Of a DNA stretch of 12,575 nt, positions 6,840-12,575 are shown piece by piece. This DNA comes from CAZVEV01 sp964625865 (GTDB lineage Bacteria > Planctomycetota > Phycisphaerae > SM23-33). The first letter of the stretch is position 1, and every line of letters begins with the position of its first letter. A program made the translations under genes and the position numbers. The notes below the pieces were generated by a model. The model worked only from the letters and a program-made list of their open reading frames with translations, did no database searches and had not been told where the DNA came from. The DNA is taken from contig CAZVEV010000176.1 of assembly GCA_964625865.1 (NCBI GenBank), positions 1 to 12,575 on the forward strand, written 5' to 3'.

Positions 6840-6854
6840 ACGGGCGCCGCCCGT
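6840..6854. repeat. short GC-rich hairpin upstream of the metal-transport promoter
   Basis: ACGGGC (6840-6845) and GCCCGT (6849-6854) are perfect reverse complements around GCC. It lies about 60 bp past the stop of the 59-codon minus-strand ORF and 20 bp before the metal-operon -35 box. It has no T-tract on the minus strand, so a terminator role is only possible. Confidence 0.3.
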
Positions 6855-6913
6855 TACGTCCTCGCCGAGAGAGCTGATCAGATGTGAAGCTCTACTGCCT
6901 GCTGCTGGCGGAC

Positions 6914-7093
6914 CTACGAGTGCGTTGAGTTTACGACGGCCTTGCCGGCTGATGCCGACGATGACACGAAATCGAACAGGGGCAATCCATCCCTTGCCCG
7001 ACTCGCGTACGCGTCAATCTTCTCCTGGCGTTGACGCTGGAAATCCTCGTCAAACTCATCGCTACCCACACGTCCTGGCCGATGTGCTCGCAT
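6914..7093 (-). CDS. small hypothetical protein (59 aa)
   Basis: Not recognised. ATG 7093 is preceded by GGAGG with a 7-nt spacer, a near-ideal ribosome binding site and the main reason to believe the gene. The product is strongly hydrophilic, with DEFDEDFQRQRQEKIDAYAS predicted as one charged helix, followed by GLPLFDF and a Ser/Ala-rich tail. There is no signal peptide or membrane segment, so it is probably cytoplasmic. Codon use is less GC-biased than in the transport and acetylation genes, suggesting a different origin or weak selection. No good promoter is visible directly upstream, and a terminator-like element separates it from the 88-aa gene transcribed in the same direction. It could also be a decayed fragment of a larger protein. 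Confidence 0.5.
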   Translation of the reverse strand: MRAHRPGRVGSDEFDEDFQRQRQEKIDAYASRARDGLPLFDFVSSSASAGKAVVNSTHS

Positions 7094-7229
7094 TGCTACG
7101 CCTCCAACTTGCACAGCCGCTTACGAAAGTATGAACAAATGAAACAACAAGCGACATCCTTGTCCGAACTCTCCGAAATGCACTAACACCATTTTGCACT
7201 CAACCCCGCGATTCAGGCAAGGGGTTTCC

Positions 7230-7266
7230 AAAAAAAAATTTCGCCTCCCTCCGTTCGCGCAGAGGC
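7230..7266 (-). terminator. probable intrinsic terminator after the 88-aa gene
   Basis: On the minus strand, GCCTC (7266-7262) can pair with GAGGC (7247-7243), followed by GAAA and a run of at least nine T residues ending at 7230. A second hairpin, AGGCCC (7279-7274) with GGGCCT (7268-7263), overlaps the stop codon and is an alternative fold. The long T-run 12 bp past the 88-aa gene stop makes termination plausible although the stem is short. Confidence 0.5.
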
Positions 7267-7277
7267 CCCCGTCGGGC

Positions 7278-7544
7278 CTACTCCTTCGGATCCTCGGGAG
7301 GCTTCACTCTCATGTCGCATTCGGCCGCAAGGTCCAGGAACTCGCCTCGCTCCAGATCCTCCAACCGCTTGCCACGCTCATCAAGCTTCTCGTTGAGCTT
7401 GATGCACTTCTCCTGCATGGCCTCGTGGGTGTCCTGCGACCCGCCGACGAGATGAAAATTGTCTCCGCGCGTGACGCGCACGTGCCCGTCGGCATTGTCC
7501 AGCCCCACGCCCAGCAGGCCTGCTTTACGATTCGGCTTGACCAC
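7278..7544 (-). CDS. small conserved-looking hypothetical protein (88 aa)
   Basis: I cannot name a function. Translation is placed at GTG 7544 because AAGGAG lies 7 nt upstream and a good promoter lies just beyond; in-frame sequence further upstream includes the promoter and is not coding. The product starts MVKPNRKAGLLGVGLDNADG, continues with GHVRVTRGDNFHLVGGS (beta-rich, with a possible DNA- or RNA-contacting basic patch) and ends in an amphipathic helix, THEAMQEKCIKLNEKLDERG, then EDLERGEFLDLAAEC. The style recalls short uncharacterised proteins of planctomycetes, by impression only. There is no signal peptide or membrane helix, so it is likely cytoplasmic. It is monocistronic, with its own promoter and a T-rich terminator. 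Confidence 0.75.
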   Translation of the reverse strand: MVKPNRKAGLLGVGLDNADGHVRVTRGDNFHLVGGSQDTHEAMQEKCIKLNEKLDERGKRLEDLERGEFLDLAAECDMRVKPPEDPKE

Positions 7545-7578
7545 GTAACGGCTCCTTCGAACGGTCGGTCTGCAGGCC

Positions 7579-7607
7579 ATTGTACTCAGAAGGCCCCTTT
7601 GTGCCAA
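7579..7607 (-). promoter_or_regulatory. sigma70-type promoter of the 88-aa gene
   Basis: On the minus strand TTGGCA (7607-7602), a 17-bp spacer and TACAAT (7584-7579) match the consensus at 5 of 6 positions in each box. Transcription should begin near 7572, leaving a leader of about 27 nt that contains the AAGGAG ribosome binding site. Confidence 0.65.
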
Positions 7608-7665
7608 GCGGATGACCCCGCCCCCCCGCACATGTCATCCACCCGGAGGGCTCCATGAGTTCGCT

Positions 7666-7692
7666 GCTGGCCACTTAAGTTAAGTGGCCAGC
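7666..7692. repeat. perfect palindrome with 13-bp arms
   Basis: GCTGGCCACTTAA (7666-7678) and TTAAGTGGCCAGC (7680-7692) are exact reverse complements around a single G. It lies 55 bp past the stop of the last acetylation gene and about 60 bp before the 88-aa gene promoter. No T-run follows on either strand, so it may be a strand-symmetric transcript-end structure or a protein-binding dyad. Confidence 0.6.
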
Positions 7693-7747
7693 CCCAGTGC
7701 GTGGAATCGGACCGGGGGGTTCGACAGATCGGTTCTGCAGCTCACGA

Positions 7748-8845
7748 TCAGCGGATCACCGGCACGTCGTGCCATCCGTCCGGGGATTCGGTCAGCGCTC
7801 GGGCGGAGAGGCACCAGATGACACAGCGCTTGCCTTTCATGTTGTCGCGTCGTCTGGCGAGCGTCAGTCGCGGGGCGTTGGCGCCGCTGCCCATCACGCC
7901 GACCAGGTCGATCGAGGCCAGGCGCAGTTCGGCGCACAGCAGATCGGCCAGGCCCGCGCGGGCGGCGAGCAGGCGCGGGGTGTGGTAGACCAGGGCGTGG
8001 CTGTCGCCGATCAGAAGCAGCGGGCTGGCCCGGTCGCGATCGTTGATCTCCCTTCCGCCGACCGAGACGGTCGCGATGCTGAGCTTCTCATCGGGCAGGT
8101 TGGCGTCTTTGAGCATGTGTTCAACGATGTCGCCGCGAATCGCGATGGTGCGTGGGGTGACCTTGACGCGGACCTTCGGCGCCGAGGCGTACCAGCGCTG
8201 GGCCTTGACGAGGGGCGCCAGTTTCGCGGCGGCCAGTCGGACGGCCTGGGGAGACCAGTGGGTGTCCTGTCGGCAGTGCGCCGGCGTACCGCGGGCCCGC
8301 ATGGCGAGCATGTCGGGCGCCAGGTCGATCACGCGAACGCCGGCGGCCTTCAGGGCGGCGTAGAAGGCCTTGTGGTGCATGTCGATGCGCTGGCCCGTCG
8401 GCGCGGCGCGGTCGAGCTTGTCCGGATAGATCGCCACCTTGCCGGGCACGGGCAGCAGGATCAGCTCGATGCCCACCTTCTTGAGTTGGGCGTTGAAGCT
8501 CACGATGGCGGGCACCGGATCGCGTCGGGCCAGGCGCCGCAGGGCCTTGGCGCGGGTGACGGGGTCGGCATCGGCGGGCGGGGCCGGCGGCTGGTATACG
8601 GCGGCCTTGGCCGCCGCGTCGCCCCAGAACCTGCCCACGCTGTAGCTGCGCAACTCGCTCTTGATGAAGCAAAACCCGCCCAGGCCCTGCTTGGCCCAGA
8701 CGTCGCGCCCCATCGCGTCGTGGTGCGCCCGCACGATCTTCAGGACCCTCCGCGCCGCCGCATCCGGCTCGGCGGGCGCCTCGGCGCCGAGCGTCGTCGA
8801 GGCGGCCAGCACGGTCGCGATGACAGCACACGTGGCACGTCTCAC
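7748..8845 (-). CDS. AlgJ/AlgX-like SGNH O-acetyltransferase, exported (365 aa)
   Basis: Start GTG 8845 is fixed by AGGAGG 7 nt upstream and a GTGA overlap with the preceding gene's stop. The N-terminus MRRATCAVIATVLAASTTLG is a signal peptide, with likely cleavage near AEA (21-23), so the enzyme is periplasmic. It carries the two catalytic blocks of AlgJ/AlgX-type SGNH enzymes: DTHW (D194, H196) and GDS (G280-S282; S282 the likely nucleophile). LPVPGKVAIYPDKL (131-144) is also typical. It should transfer acetyl groups supplied by the MBOAT partner to a secreted polysaccharide. It lacks the C-terminal extension of its neighbour and has a cleavable signal rather than an anchor, so the two may have different acceptors or sites. 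Identity of the polysaccharide is unknown. Confidence 0.85.
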   Translation of the reverse strand: MRRATCAVIATVLAASTTLGAEAPAEPDAAARRVLKIVRAHHDAMGRDVWAKQGLGGFCFIKSELRSYSVGRFWGDAAAKAAVYQPPAPPADADPVTRAKALRRLARRDPVPAIVSFNAQLKKVGIELILLPVPGKVAIYPDKLDRAAPTGQRIDMHHKAFYAALKAAGVRVIDLAPDMLAMRARGTPAHCRQDTHWSPQAVRLAAAKLAPLVKAQRWYASAPKVRVKVTPRTIAIRGDIVEHMLKDANLPDEKLSIATVSVGGREINDRDRASPLLLIGDSHALVYHTPRLLAARAGLADLLCAELRLASIDLVGVMGSGANAPRLTLARRRDNMKGKRCVIWCLSARALTESPDGWHDVPVIR

Positions 8846-10566
8846 GGTGAGACCTCCTGGCCCCACCAGAGGGGAACGTTCAGCGGGTCGTTGATCTCGT
8901 CGTCGTCGACCTCGCTGCGGTTGATGCGCCCGTACTGCTCGCTGGCCTTGCCCTGCCACGGACCGATCCGCAGCGTGACGGACTGGCCCTCGCGGTAGCG
9001 GGCGGCGGCGGTGAGCGTCTTGTCACGCATGGACCACATGAAGACCAGGGCCTCGCGGCCGGGTATCGGTTGGCCGGATTCGTCGTGAAGGTCGACCAGG
9101 TGGACCTGGCAGATGTGGTCCTTGTAGGGCACGGCCCGGGGGCGCGGCACGGGCGAGACGCCGCTGACCGTACCGGTGACCACCCGCGTCTCGTCGCCCT
9201 TGGGGGCCAGGAACTGCGGCGCCGCCGCCCGGCCCGGCGTCATGTCGAGCAGTTTCCAGTTGCCCCACGACAGCTCGCGCGCCGCGAACTGCCAGACCAC
9301 GATCTTCTTGCCCGCCAGTCTGTCGCGTCCCCTGGCCAGGGCGCGTGCGAGCATCTGCCTCGTCACCCAAGCCCCCGCGTCGTTCCGGACGAGCCGGTCG
9401 ACGGGGCGCTGCAGGTGGAAGCTGACTTGTTCGGCCAGCCCGGCAGAGGCGCCCCAGCCCATCGCGTCGAGCGAGTAGATGTTGGCAAAACTGTCGCCGA
9501 GCAGCAGGACTTCGGCGTTCTTCTGCGAGCGCCACCGCAACCCGGAGCCCTGCGTAAAGACGGGCCGGATCGCGACGACGTCGGCGCCGAAGCGGCCGGC
9601 CTGGTCGTCCAGGTCGAGCATGCGGGCCAGGTCGCCGGTGTTCCTGGCAATCGTTGGCTCGCGAGATCGATGGTAGAACGCGTTGGGCGGACCGAGCGCA
9701 ACACGCTCGGACACGACCTTCGCCAGGCGCTCGGCCACCCGATCCATCGCCGACGGCGTCCAGTGCGTGTCGGCGGGCAGGTACAGATGCGGCGCCGCCT
9801 CCCGCCGCGCGCCGGTCAGCAGCGGCGCCGGATCGAACACGACCACGCCCGCGGCGTCGAGCGCCCGGGTGAACCGTTCGAACGACGGGTTGCGGAGCGG
9901 CGCAGCCGACGCCTCGAATCGCGAGGAGAACCTGTCCGGGTGGATCGTCACTTTGGCCGGGACGGGCATGATGATCAGTTGGATGCCTCTGTCGCGGAGT
10001 TGCCCGTGGAAGTGGAGAATGCCCCTTCGCGGATCGCCCTGGGGGGTCGGCGTGTATTCGTTGGCCTCGGCGCGGCGACGGGCCTGGTGGACCGGGTCGA
10101 GAAAGCCTGGACCGGTGACGTGGAGGACGGAGGGCACGTGGAACAGCCACTCGTCCCGGCCGGCGGCAACCTTCTCGTTACCCTGCCCCAGCCAGCGGAC
10201 CATCAGCTCCTGGGCGGGAGGGCGGAGCAGTCCGCCCACCGGCGAGCCGTCTTCGAGGGCAACCTCGTACGACTTGATGTTTCGCAGCGTGGCCGCATTG
10301 GCGGCCAGGATACGCCCGGCGGTCGTTCCGTCGGCCCGCGTGTAGGCCCGGGCGGCCCGGGCGGGCAGGCGAAACGCGTTGAGCGGCTGCGGGAGACGGG
10401 ACGAGTCGGTGTGCAGGTCCACGATCATGCGGACGACGGGCACGGCCAAGAGGACCGCCAGGAACACCCCCGCAAGAACGCGCGCCGTAACCGGGCTGAT
10501 CTCGGTATGACCGATCTCGGCTTTGGCGATCTGTTCGCGGGTCAGCTTGTTGGTCTCAGGCGTCAT
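8842..10566 (-). CDS. AlgJ/AlgX-like SGNH O-acetyltransferase, membrane-anchored, with extra C-terminal domain (574 aa)
   Basis: ATG 10566 lies 3 bp after the AlgI-like gene's stop. A cytoplasmic tail of about 28 residues precedes one membrane helix (about 29-49, VLAGVFLAVLLAVPVVRMIV), with the remainder outside. The SGNH domain shows AADGRDEWLFH-type sequence (GRDEWLF, 136-142), PVPAKVTIHPDRF (201-213), DTHW (D266, H268) and LLLGDSFANIY (S359, probable nucleophile). The region from about 455 to 574 is an added domain, VVTGTVSGVSP then PYKDHICQVHLVDL and TLRIGPWQG. It looks beta-rich and could bind carbohydrate or partner, but I do not recognise it. Likely role: O-acetylation of an extracytoplasmic polysaccharide with the AlgI-like protein. 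Related to the next gene but much longer. Confidence 0.87.
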   Translation of the reverse strand: MTPETNKLTREQIAKAEIGHTEISPVTARVLAGVFLAVLLAVPVVRMIVDLHTDSSRLPQPLNAFRLPARAARAYTRADGTTAGRILAANAATLRNIKSYEVALEDGSPVGGLLRPPAQELMVRWLGQGNEKVAAGRDEWLFHVPSVLHVTGPGFLDPVHQARRRAEANEYTPTPQGDPRRGILHFHGQLRDRGIQLIIMPVPAKVTIHPDRFSSRFEASAAPLRNPSFERFTRALDAAGVVVFDPAPLLTGARREAAPHLYLPADTHWTPSAMDRVAERLAKVVSERVALGPPNAFYHRSREPTIARNTGDLARMLDLDDQAGRFGADVVAIRPVFTQGSGLRWRSQKNAEVLLLGDSFANIYSLDAMGWGASAGLAEQVSFHLQRPVDRLVRNDAGAWVTRQMLARALARGRDRLAGKKIVVWQFAARELSWGNWKLLDMTPGRAAAPQFLAPKGDETRVVTGTVSGVSPVPRPRAVPYKDHICQVHLVDLHDESGQPIPGREALVFMWSMRDKTLTAAARYREGQSVTLRIGPWQGKASEQYGRINRSEVDDDEINDPLNVPLWWGQEVSP

Positions 10567-10569
10567 GTC

Positions 10570-12027
10570 TCAGAAGATGAAGTAGATAAACGGGTTGAAC
10601 TCCTGCGTCACCAGGACGGCCAGCGCGACGACGAACAGGATCAGCAGCGCCGCAGCCTTGGCGGGCGTGATCTTCCGCGTGAAGTCCCACGTGTTGGGCA
10701 GGCCCCACGTCACGCCGGCAGCGATGACCATCCACATCACATAGTACGGCTGGTAGATCAGTCCGGCAATCAGCAGCGCCCCGCCGCGTGCGCCGGCCAG
10801 GCCTGCCATGGCCGCGAGATACTCGACCGCCCTCCCCAGCGTCTCGGCGCGGAAGAAGACCAGCGCGACGGCGACGATGGCGAACGTGACGAGCACCCTG
10901 GCCGGTCGCGGCAGGCGGTGGTAGATCGCCCGCTTGCCGTTTGCCCGCTCGGCGGCCAGCATCGCCCCGTGCAGGGCGCCCCAGACCACGAAGTTCCACG
11001 CCGCCCCGTGCCACAGCCCGCCCAGCAGCATCACCGTCGCAAGGTTCACATACGTGCGCCCGGGCCCCTTGCGGTTGCCCCCCAGCGGGAAGTACAGGTA
11101 GTCGCGCAGCCACCGCGACAGCGAGATGTGCCACCGCTGCCAGAACTCCGTGATCGACGCGGCGCGGTAGGGCGAATCGAAGTTCTTCGGAAACACGAAG
11201 CCGAGCATCAGCCCCAGCCCGATCGCCATGTCCGAGTAGCCGCTGAAGTCGAAGTAGATCTGCATCGCGTAGGCCGCCGCACCGTACCATGCGTCGGCCA
11301 GACCTATCGACCCGGCGTCGAACGCCATGTCCGCCACCTTGCCGCACGCGTTGGCCAGCAGGACCTTCTTGGCCAGCCCGCAGCAGACAAACGCCGCCCC
11401 GCGAGCGAACTTCTCGGTCGTGTGCGTCCGCTCGATGAGCTGATCAGCGAGGTCGTGGAAGCGGATGATGGGCCCGGCGACCAGTTGCGGGAACATCGAG
11501 ACGTAACAGGCGAAGTCGATGACGTTCCGCGTGGCCCGGGCGACCCCGCGATACACGTCGATGGTGTAGCTCATCGACTGGAACGTGTAGAAGCTGATGC
11601 CCAGCGGCAAGGTGATGCGCAGCAGCAGGTCGAGGCGCAGGTGGTCCAGCCCCGCGGAAGTCACCAGCGAATCGTAGGCCCCCGCGGCAAAGTTGAAGTA
11701 CTTGAAGAACCCCAGCAGCGTCAGGTTGCAGCAGATCGAGACGATCAGGGCCATCCGCTGCCCGCGCGAGCGGGGCGCCCCGGCGGTCAGGAGCCCGACC
11801 GGTTGCGACCACGACGTGCGGAACTGCCCCGCAATCACCAGCCCGCAGACGTAGTCGATCACCGTCGAGGCCAGCATCACCACCACAAACAGCGGATTGG
11901 CCCACCCGTAGAACGCGTAGCTGACCCCCGTCAGGGCCAGGTGCTTTCCCCGCCGCGGGGCCAGGGCGTACACCATCAGCGCCGCGGGCAGGAAGTAGAA
12001 CAGAAACAGGTGCGAACTGAATACCAT
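10570..12027 (-). CDS. AlgI-like MBOAT membrane O-acetyltransferase
   Basis: A 485-aa polytopic membrane protein. ATG 12027 gives MVFSSHLFLFYFLPAALMVY, the standard AlgI-family N-terminus; the in-frame extension above it is arginine/glycine-rich and not family-like. Diagnostic motifs are GFFKYFNF (106-113), LPLGISFYTFQSMSYTIDVY (140-159), FPQLVAGPIIRF (179-190), YFDFSGYSDMAIG (258-270), TEFWQRWHISLSRWLRDYLY (H300) and GGLWHGAAWNF (H340, the MBOAT histidine). It ends NPFIYFIF, also typical. It takes acetyl groups from a cytoplasmic donor and passes them across the membrane to the AlgJ-like partners. First gene of a three-gene acetylation operon. GAGGA is 12 nt from the start, so translation initiation may be modest. 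No clear promoter seen in the GC-rich upstream region. Confidence 0.93.
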   Translation of the reverse strand: MVFSSHLFLFYFLPAALMVYALAPRRGKHLALTGVSYAFYGWANPLFVVVMLASTVIDYVCGLVIAGQFRTSWSQPVGLLTAGAPRSRGQRMALIVSICCNLTLLGFFKYFNFAAGAYDSLVTSAGLDHLRLDLLLRITLPLGISFYTFQSMSYTIDVYRGVARATRNVIDFACYVSMFPQLVAGPIIRFHDLADQLIERTHTTEKFARGAAFVCCGLAKKVLLANACGKVADMAFDAGSIGLADAWYGAAAYAMQIYFDFSGYSDMAIGLGLMLGFVFPKNFDSPYRAASITEFWQRWHISLSRWLRDYLYFPLGGNRKGPGRTYVNLATVMLLGGLWHGAAWNFVVWGALHGAMLAAERANGKRAIYHRLPRPARVLVTFAIVAVALVFFRAETLGRAVEYLAAMAGLAGARGGALLIAGLIYQPYYVMWMVIAAGVTWGLPNTWDFTRKITPAKAAALLILFVVALAVLVTQEFNPFIYFIF

Positions 12028-12299
12028 ATCGCGTCGGTGTCCTCGTGGCGCCCCCCCGCCTGCCCCCTGCTTACACCGTCGTGGTCCGCGTGACAACCCC
12101 CTGCCGTACCTCCCCCGCCCAGCCGGACCCCTCAGCACGCACGAGGCCGCGGCCTAAGCGACGATCTCGCGGCCGAGGGGGTACGGGGTGGGTTCGCACG
12201 CGGCATGCGGCTACGAGGCGGCCAGACGCGTTAGCCGGGACGCTGCGCCCGGACGCCGGGGGACAGCCAGACCGCCGGCCGCTTGACACTTCGCCCTGA
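12028..12299. other. GC-rich non-coding region upstream of the acetylation operon
   Basis: About 270 bp with no convincing gene and no clear -35/-10 pair toward the AlgI-like gene. The one structure I see is GGCCGCG (12145-12151) paired with CGCGGCC (12168-12174) around 16 nt. The operon promoter must lie here or further right, but I cannot place it. Confidence 0.4.
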
Positions 12300-12541
12300 G
12301 AGCCCAACGGGCTCGTATCCGAAAGCCCAAGGCAAAGCGACCTGTCCTGCGTAGTCCGAAGGACGAAGCAGGGAGCGTCGCCCCGGGATCCCAGCGTGAC
12401 GCAGGGCGAAGCCCCAAAGGGGCGCAACTATCAGCAATAAGAAAAGTTGCGCCCCTGTGGGGCTTGACATCGTTTCGCCCATCATTCCCAGGGCGACGCT
12501 TCGCTCTGCCCCGGGCTTTCGACTTTGAGCCCGTTGGGCTC
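12300..12541. repeat. nested inverted repeat of about 242 bp (REP/MITE-like element)
   Basis: The outer ends are GAGCCCAACGGGCTC (12300-12314) and GAGCCCGTTGGGCTC (12527-12541), each a hairpin and exact reverse complements of each other. Further in, CGAAAGCCC (12320-12328) matches GGGCTTTCG (12513-12521), and GCGTCGCCC (12375-12383) matches GGGCGACGC (12491-12499). At the core, 21-nt arms 12409-12429 and 12445-12465 pair with one mismatch around a 15-nt loop (AAGCCCC then GGGGCGCAACT, answered by AGTTGCGCCCC then GGGGCTT). The left arm has about 35 extra bases (12341-12375) holding GTCCGAAGGAC, itself a hairpin. No ORF supports a transposase, so it is probably a non-autonomous repeat mobilised in trans. 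Confidence 0.65.
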
Positions 12542-12575
12542 CAATGAGCTCGCGTTGAACCGCCCTATGGACCTA

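Noticed and set aside
7179..7200. Direct repeat of AGTGCA (minus strand) upstream of the 59-codon gene
   Set aside because: Six-base repeats 16 bp apart are common by chance, and no promoter element aligns with them.
9070..12093. A 1007-codon open frame on the plus strand
   Set aside because: It lies antisense to the AlgI/AlgJ genes, whose motifs are unmistakable. Its product is rich in Arg, Gly, His, Asp and Gln with no domain pattern, as expected from the complementary strand of GC-rich codons.
12028..12138. 37-residue N-terminal extension of the AlgI-like protein
   Set aside because: Arg/Gly-rich and unlike the family, which starts at MVFSSHLFLFYFLP.
12282..12290. TTGACA at 12283-12288 and again at 12464-12469 as plus-strand -35 boxes
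   Set aside because: No -10-like hexamer at 16-18 bp in either case, and both belong to a repeated CTTGACA word linked to the inverted-repeat element.
1..12575. CRISPR array, tRNA or rRNA
   Set aside because: No regularly spaced direct repeats, no cloverleaf and no conserved rRNA sequence were seen in the reading.

Overview
The window comes from a GC-rich planctomycete-like bacterium. The main taxonomic clue is the first gene. It encodes a large exported protein with two CxxCH haem-c motifs in a hydrazine-synthase-alpha-like architecture, joined to a sulfatase-modifying-factor (SUMF1/FGE) type domain, and this combination is typical of Planctomycetota. The AlgI/AlgJ-type acetylation operon and GTG/ATGA-coupled genes fit that origin but do not prove it. 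No rRNA, tRNA or CRISPR array is visible, so the assignment rests on protein families only.

Layout. (1) 53-3436 (+): exported HzsA-like dihaem protein with a C-terminal SUMF1-like domain, followed by a terminator-like hairpin. (2) 3462-4196 (+): a compact type II toxin-antitoxin operon (FitA/VapB-like ribbon-helix-helix antitoxin and VapC/FitB-like PIN toxin). It has its own promoter, and a perfect 8-bp inverted repeat around the -10 box is a likely autoregulatory operator. (3) 6820-4206 (-): a nickel/cobalt ECF uptake operon, NikM-PDGLE fusion, then T component (CbiQ/NikQ), then ATPase (CbiO/NikO). A good sigma70-type promoter precedes it, overlapped by a dyad with the spacing of the E. coli NikR box. 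The toxin gene and the ATPase gene converge with only 9 bp between stops. (4) 6820-7747: a stretch with two short minus-strand genes (59 and 88 codons), each with a strong Shine-Dalgarno, plus a terminator-like hairpin, a good promoter for the 88-aa gene and a perfect 13-bp-arm palindrome. (5) 12027-7748 (-): a three-gene polysaccharide O-acetylation operon, an AlgI-type MBOAT membrane protein followed by two different AlgJ/AlgX-type SGNH proteins, with 3-bp spacing and then a GTGA overlap. (6) 12028-12575: no gene. Its right half is a roughly 240-bp nested inverted repeat that looks like a REP/MITE-type non-autonomous element.

How the genes work together. The acetylation operon reads as a self-contained machine: AlgI passes acetyl groups across the inner membrane and the AlgJ-like proteins attach them to an unidentified extracytoplasmic polysaccharide. 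The metal operon imports Ni2+ or Co2+; the PDGLE fusion and NikR-like dyad favour nickel. The toxin-antitoxin pair is a stand-alone module with AT-rich control DNA. The most unusual items are the HzsA-like/SUMF1 fusion in a context without anammox genes, the putative operators, the small conserved-looking ORFs and the nested inverted repeat.
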